This document shows, piece by piece, positions 58,345-64,000 of a stretch of 64,000 nt of DNA (the stretch's first letter is position 1; each line of letters starts with the position of its first letter). Under the pieces are notes generated by a model. It was given only the letters and a program-made list of their open reading frames with translations. It was not told the origin of the DNA and did not search any database. The position numbers were made by a program, and so were the translations under genes. Source of the stretch: Breviolum minutum Mf 1.05b.01 (Eukaryota > Sar > Dinophyceae > Suessiales > Symbiodiniaceae); contig DF239893.1 in NCBI GenBank assembly GCA_000507305.1, forward strand, positions 90,738 to 154,737, read 5' to 3'.

Positions 58345-61113
58345 CCAAGCTGCCAGGTAGATCCCCCTGTGGAGGTGAAATCGGAGGTGCCGCAGGAGGC
58401 ACCGGAGGCAGAAACTCCGGCTCCGGAGGCTGGGCAGAGAGTTTGAGTGAGTTTTGGGGATGGCTTTGGCATGTTTAAAACGGTGACACTGCAATGACAC
58501 TCCGGAAAATTATGTGATGTTATGTGTATATAATTTGTTTCCAGAACATCGGTGCCGGATTTGTGGAAGAGTTGTGGAAGTGGCTCCAGCTTCCCAGGCT
58601 GCCCCACCTGCGGCAGTGGAGCCAGAAATCCGAAAAAACACGCAATCTTTGAGTGAATTTTTGGTGGCTGGACGGCAAATTGCATGGTCTCTTTTCTTCT
58701 GTGATGTTTTGATCCTTCTTCAACAGCATTCTGAGCATCCCCAAGTATCCAGAATTTGAACTATGAGTTCCAGCTACGAGTTGACTGAGGCAGACCGTAT
58801 CCTTGGGCGATGCAATTCCATGGCATCTGAGTGGACGCCCGGGTGACATCTTAGGGACCATGCGGTTTGTTCGATGCTTCTTCAAAACTTGGATAACTTG
58901 GTTTGAGTTGGGAGTTGCGAGTGCGGTGATATCAGTATGATGAGGCAACATCAGTATGGGGAGGGAAGCACATGGAAACCAAGGCGGAAAAGTTCTTTGA
59001 GTGGCTTCGTGAGCAAGCGCAAGCGGGGGAGTATATCAAGGGATATAGAGGTGCCAAGGGCTTGGGCTTGTGTATCACTCACCTGGCGTTTGGTGAGAGA
59101 CAAGAATACACAAGATTTGATTTGAGGAATAATAATTGCAACATAGAATGAGATGGACTGCTCCTTTTGGCACGCACATTCGTCAGTTGACAAGCCTTGA
59201 GACAAGAATAAGATCATTGTGATTCTGACTATATATGGGTCAATAGTGGCCACACGCTTAGCAAATGCGTCACGGACAACTGCAAGAATTGCAAACTGCA
59301 CAAACTACAACCGGAACAAACCAGCAGGAACATGCTTTTCATTGCTATTCAAAAGGACTGGTTCCGTCACACTTAGACCTTCTATTTACGGCTCAATTCA
59401 AGGCCGCATGGCACGCGGGTTTCCGGGGGGGGGGGGGTGCAGGGCGTGCCATAAATTCGTGATGCCATGAGGACGGCGATGCACACTCGAAGATGTCGAA
59501 GCTGCGGAGCGAAGGCCTGGACCGACACAGATTCAGTGGACTCATGATTAAAGGGTGCATGGTAACAAGTGATGTCTCTGGATTTGATGAGTTGCGTGTG
59601 TTAAAAATGGCAGCGACATGTCGAAATTGTTGAAAAGGCATTGGTCTTCATACCAAGCCTTGCAACACGTTGGTTTTTACATGTTTTCAATCATTGAAGG
59701 TCAGCTCCAGTATTTTGCTTGCTCCATCTGTCCCTTCGGAGTTTCATTCAAGACACAACAGGTGCAAAGAAGAGTGGGCGCGCCAAGAGTCTCAACAGGC
59801 AAGATCTGAACATGCACAAATAAACAGCAGATTCTATTAGAGATAGGTAGTATCAGATAGACATCGGATAGTACTTCATGGATTTTTATGGCAGTAAGGT
59901 GGCTACGTAACTGCATTGCATGGCGAAGATTGATTCAGATTCAGATGCTGCACAGTTTTTTTAGTAAATCAGTGGCTACCAACGGGTGATGAAAATGCAG
60001 GACAGACGCAATGATCCTTTTCAGACTTCTTGATTTCTGAGTGTTGACACGACACTGTAATTATGAGAAGACCGGAATAAATTCTCACATCAAGAATGTA
60101 AAAGAGCGGGAGCACTGCAGGTAGATAGCGACCAAGCCGGGTCTAGAACTCAGCATTTGGATGATGTGTCCATCTTGCAATGTCCTCCACCGACGCAGTA
60201 GTGATGAATTATATGATGGAACTACGACATAGTATACGTCGTAGGAGTATGTAAAGGCATGAACTACGGCAGAGAAGTGTCAAAATGTGCAGCTAGATTG
60301 TAGACGCTGCATGACATTGCATTCTTTTCATGTATGTTGCTTCTAAAGTTGTCCAGATACTTTACAATATGCCGTATTCTAAAAGGATGACACTGCATAC
60401 CATGTGCCAGCGCGGATCGTTTCGGCACATCATATCGTGTATTTGTGAATCGCATTTTAAATCGTTTGTTTTTTATATATACAAGGATCAATGTGTTTCA
60501 TGCAAACATGTGTGTTTCATTCGCATGCAAATAAGCATTTGATTCCCCAGGAACAGCTCAAGCAGTTCGAGCAGTTCGGACAGCTGGAAGCTCCAGCCGG
60601 GATTGGTGAAGACAGCCCCGAACGGGTCATGTTTTTCTTCAGCATAGGCGAAAGACGGCGTTTCCTTGCATCACCACTCGAGTGTTTCGTCAAGCTGAGG
60701 TGCTGGTGAAGACGAGAAGGATCAGAAGAAACAGGCTGATAGATAGCATGAGACAGCTGGACATGAGCGGATGAGCATGTTGGATATCTGCAGTATGTGA
60801 ATGCACCAGCATGTGAATTCTCGGGTAGCCATGCTAGCTGCACTGAAAAGGACTCCTGGCTTCCTAGCAAAATTTCTTAGGATTCACATTTTGCATCAAT
60901 ATCATCAATGAAATGACTGGTTCTGCCTGCACCTGCCATTGTTGCTGCGCTGTGTCCTTGAAAACTTTCCAAGACTTCACTCTGTCCTGAGATGATATGA
61001 GAATACATGAGATGTGTCATACTGTTGATATTGCTTTGCAGGAAGCGTCAGAGAGGACGCCGGGAGGTGTAGATGATCTTGTCGGGTACTTGGAAGCTCC
61101 AAGCAATTTGTAG
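58345..61113 (+). CDS. Unrecognised multi-exon gene with Pro/Glu/Ala-rich and helical exons
   Basis: 58345-58440 (32 codons, phase 0 at both ends, VEVKSEVPQEAPEAETPAPE) joins in phase to 58545 (NIGAGFVEELWKWLQLP), whose frame stops at 58652 unless a GC donor is used at about 58623. Later pieces: 58955-59092, 45 codons ending at a GTGAGA donor (METKAEKFFEWLREQAQAGE, then GYRGAKGLGLCITHLAFG); about 59468-59551 (SKMSKLRSEGLDRHRFSGLM); about 59762-59830 (CKEEWARQESQQARSEH). 60551-60625 joins in phase 0 to 61042-61113 (FEQFGQLEAPAGIGEDSPE, then GGVDDLVGYLEAPSNL, stop). The acidic and Pro-rich linkers suggest a flexible scaffold protein. Function is unknown, and it could be two adjacent genes. Confidence 0.45.
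59425..59438. repeat. Poly-G run
   Basis: A run of about 13 G residues. Base count here is prone to sequencing or assembly error and would shift any frame crossing it. Confidence 0.8.
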
Positions 61114-61666
61114 AAAGAACTCTTTTATGGCTCCATGTAGCTGCGCACGAGCCCTGTTGCAGTTGCAGTTGCACTTGTCATAGAGAAAGTGCGCAATCAT
61201 GCAACACGTGTAATCCCCATTATATATTATGATAATATCATTTTGTATGAGCTACATCTGCTCCAGTTTGGGAGGACAAAGCACGAAACTACCATTGATT
61301 CATCATAGTATATCATAATTATTCGTAATTACTTTTTTGTTCGAGGAGGTTGGGGGTTAGTTTTTGGGAGGATTGTGGTCGATTGTGGTGGTAGATGTAG
61401 CGATTATTGAAATCGATCAATTGAAGTACTTGTACAAAGGCCTGCAAGGGTTCGGTGGGATGACAACCCAGCTTCAGTAACAGTACTTTGTGAAATTTAT
61501 TTGCACCTGGCATGTTGGACGATTATAGCATGGATACAAAGCGTTGGACTAGTGCTGGTCTCTTTGGTTCGATCCCAGGTCCCATAGATATAAGTGACAT
61601 GAATCTGAAATCATTCAACCAATCACACAATTCTTATTCGTCCATTTAATTGGTTGCATTCGTTAG

Positions 61667-62009
61667 TGATGTGGGTTGCCATAGCTCCAGCCTCGTCGGT
61701 TGAGGTTGAGTACGTGAAGCGCAAAACGGACAACCAAGCGAAGATTGAGAAGTGCTGTTCCTCCGGAAGACCCATAGCAAGGGATGTGACTCTTCATTTT
61801 CTTATCTAGAATCGACGATGCACATGAAGGTGACATCAATGTAGTGCTGATGTACTGCATAAATGCTTTCACTCTAGACACACGGACCTTTGTTGCTTAC
61901 ATATTCTTGCCAAATCTCACAATCATCTCAGCAATTCCGCAGGTACTTCCAGGATCGCTTCGAAAAAATCGACAAGAAGGCGGCCCACCGAAAACCTTTA
62001 CAGCCATAA
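61667..62009 (+). CDS. Two candidate exons of a small unrecognised gene
   Basis: 61667-61785 follows CATTCGTTAG, starts at or near ATG 61669 (MWVAIAPASSVEVEYVKRK, then TDNQAKIEKCCSSG) and ends at a GTGACT donor. 61943-62009 follows ATTCCGCAG and reads YFQDRFEKIDKKAAHRKPLQ to TAA. The phases are not fully reconciled: the first ends in phase 0 and the second needs two bases. A minus ORF covers the first exon (61663-61881). Confidence 0.35.
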
Positions 62010-62014
62010 GCAAG

Positions 62015-63030
62015 CTAAAATTGGTTGATGTCATCGATGGTGAAACTATATAATAATCTATATATATACTATGTTAATCATTATTAATCTATATTGTATT
62101 AATTACTATGTATTACTGTGCATTCATTGTACACCGTGAAAAGATCATGGGTGTTGGACGATGAAGAGGATACGATCCATGGGTTGTGATAGACACCAGT
62201 TGGCGGAGTTATCCGCAGGTTCACTTTTTGTTTCCATGCTGATGCGTCACTTTTATTGAGGAATTAGTGGCCCGTATAACGCATATATGATATGTGTTTA
62301 GTGATTATGGTAGACGATTCCGGTACAGCATCGTGAATGGATCCATAGCACAATGTCACAATAGTAGGTACTGGTAGAATAACAATCTGCAAAAGATATT
62401 GACATAGACACATCCAATTCAAATTAGTTGAAATATGTGTTCGTTTATCTCGCAGCATGTTTCGCAGACTCTCCACATGCATGTTGGTTCTCACTAGGTG
62501 CGTGCGGTTGGTCGGGTGATGAGCCACTCTGAGATCACAGAGGCTATGGCATGCTATGGCTGTGGTCAAAATATTCTGAGTTCCGTTTTTTTGAGGACAC
62601 GGTCTTTGCAAAAGCATATTTCTTCATGGAGAAGCTGAGAAGTGATGGCTTGATTTTTAAAATGTTTTATGGTCCATCAGATGTTTGGCTTGTAATTGTG
62701 GTGCGTTGAATTCAGTTTTGAATTATTAGGCCCTGGAACTTTGCCATGGGAATGCTTGATTTGGGAAATGCACATCATCAACACTGGCACACATTCGTCA
62801 AATTAGGCTATGTTTTAGGAACGTTTTGGTGGAGCCTGGTATTTTCTTCAGTCTCGCCAGATGGGTTGAAACAAACTAAAACGATCCGAAATCACATACC
62901 AGAAATCTATAGTGTGCAAGAGCTCGTGCTTCGAATTCCTTTACTATCCTGTACTAACGACACAGTCATCAATCAATTTTTGGCACTCATACTTATTATC
63001 GAAGGAAGTTTAAATAGAAACTTCCGACAA
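62015..63030. other. No supported exon
   Basis: A 104-codon + ORF (62746-63060) runs into the terminal repeats and shows no domain; I regard it as doubtful. The rest is AT-rich spacer. Confidence 0.3.
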
Positions 63031-63034
63031 TATG

Positions 63035-63126
63035 GACAGTTGAAAAGCAGAGTAGAGTAGTCAAGTCAGCAGAAAGAAGAGACAGTTGAAAAGCAGAGTA
63101 GAGTAGTCAAGTCAGCAGAAAGAAGA
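63035..63126. repeat. 46-bp direct doublet
   Basis: Two near-identical 46-base copies start at 63035 and 63081, each beginning GACAGTTGAAAAGCAGAGTA. A partial third (AGTCAGAAGAAAGAAGAT) follows near 63140. Confidence 0.85.
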
Positions 63127-63290
63127 TGCAATAGCGCGAAAGTCAGAAGAAAGAAGATACATCCATGCCAAATGTTAGAGAAGTCGCGAAATGCTGTGTT
63201 TTTTCAATGATTCGTGTGTCGGGTCAGTCGAAAAGTAGGCCCGTTAAAGCGGCGGGTGCGGAGGTAGGTGGTCAGAGGACACATCAAAAA

Positions 63291-63666
63291 TTGCACGCCG
63301 CTGTGGCGAAAAGCACATTTGGAAGTGAAAATGCACAAAACATGAGGTGCTCGAAGCACTTTTTGAAGTTCTGATGTCGAAAAATTGTACGCCGCTGTGG
63401 CGAAAAGCACATTCGGAAGTGAAAATGTTAAAAAACTGACGATCCGGGACCACTTTTTGAAGTTCAGATGTCGAAAAATTGTACGCCGCTGTGGCGAAAA
63501 GCACATTCGGAAGTGAAAATGTTAAAAAACTGACAGTCCGGGACCACTTTTTGAAGTTCAGATGTCGAAAAATTGTACGCCGCTGTGGCGAAAAGCACAT
63601 TTTGAAGTGAAAATGTACAAAACACGTCAGCAGCGGACAGTTTTTTGAAGCTCTGATGTCGAAAAA
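63291..63666. repeat. 94-bp tandem repeat array, four copies
   Basis: Units start at 63291, 63385, 63479 and 63573, exactly 94 bases apart. Each begins TTGYACGCCGCTGTGGCGAA and ends with the shared GATGTCGAAAAA. Units 2 and 3 are nearly identical. Units 1 and 4 differ mainly in a central block of about 30 bases between GTGAAAATG and TTTTTGAAG. Since 94 is not a multiple of three and the minus strand is open, the array yields long minus ORFs (63204-63600) that cycle through all three frames. Confidence 0.95.
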
Positions 63667-64000
63667 TCAGTCAGTGTAGTAAGTTAGTCAGTTAGTCAAT
63701 CAGTCAGTTCGTCACTTAGTTAGTTAGCTAGTTAGTCAGTTAGTCAGTTAGTCAGTCAGTTAGTCAATTAGTCAGTGAATGAATCAATCAATCAATCAAT
63801 TAGTCCGTTAGTCAATTAGTCAGCGCATCAATCAATAATTAGTCAGTTAGTCAGTTAGCTAGTCAGTCAACTAGTCAGTTCGTCAGTTAGACAATCAGTC
63901 AGTTCGTCAGTTAGTCAGTTAGCTAGTTAATTAGTTAGTTAGTCAGTTAGGCAATTGGTCAGATAATCAATTAGTCAGTTAGTCAATCAGTGATTTCGTC
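63667..64000. repeat. GTCA/GTTA simple-repeat array reaching the window edge
   Basis: About 330 bases are built from AGTCAGTT/AGTTAGTC-type tetramer mixtures, with occasional CAATCAAT variants. The array continues past the end of the window. Confidence 0.95.

Noticed and set aside
63204-63600. Minus-strand ORFs of 100 and 118 codons with repeated peptides
   Set aside because: They are produced by the 94-bp tandem array. The repeat length is not a multiple of three, so the same bases are read in shifting frames, which is not how a repeat protein would be built.

Overview
This window looks like intron-rich nuclear DNA from a protist, most probably a dinoflagellate. That is inferred from architecture, because no marker gene settles it. 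Coding sequence comes in short pieces, mostly 50-250 bases. The pieces are bounded by AG acceptors and usually by GT donors, with some GA or GC donors. They are separated by introns and spacers of about 80 to over 1000 bases that are rich in AT microsatellites. Every convincing coding piece lies on the + strand over about 60 kb, as expected of unidirectional dinoflagellate gene arrays. I see no bacterial operon, rRNA, tRNA, CRISPR array or autonomous transposon. Gene models were built by eye, checking reading frame and splice phase, so exon ends are approximate except where I say that phases agree.

Layout. 1-6.6 kb: mostly non-coding, with a CAAACGATAC repeat cluster, a triplet-repeat ORF, a three-exon gene end (2192-3125), and the first copy of a segmental duplication (3413-5205). 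6.6-8.8 kb: the best-recognised gene, a secreted beta-lactamase/penicillin-binding-protein-like serine hydrolase that has lost its catalytic motifs and ends in a GPI-anchor-like tail. 9.5-9.7 kb: triplet repeats. 10.26-12.12 kb: the second duplication copy. Each copy carries a near-identical signal-peptide exon. 12.8-17 kb: exons of unrecognised genes. 17.4-20.5 kb: a gene ending in a C4HC3 RING-like finger. 20.7-26 kb: sparse exon candidates. 26.0-35.3 kb: one long gene of about 23 short, highly charged coiled-coil exons. 35.7-44 kb: several unrecognised genes and exons of small membrane proteins, one YrhK-like. 45-52.5 kb: exons with EF-hand-like and IQ motifs, then a phase-verified gene end with a PIP-box-like C-terminus. 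52.7-62 kb: further unrecognised multi-exon genes. 63.0-64.0 kb: a 46-bp doublet, a 94-bp tandem array, and a long GTCA/GTTA-type simple array running off the edge.

No pathway links the genes. The recurrent themes are secreted or membrane proteins (the beta-lactamase-like gene, the duplicated signal-peptide gene, the YrhK-like exons) and probable cytoskeletal or axonemal proteins (the coiled-coil gene, the EF-hand/IQ exons). Most products are not recognisable by eye and are described rather than named.
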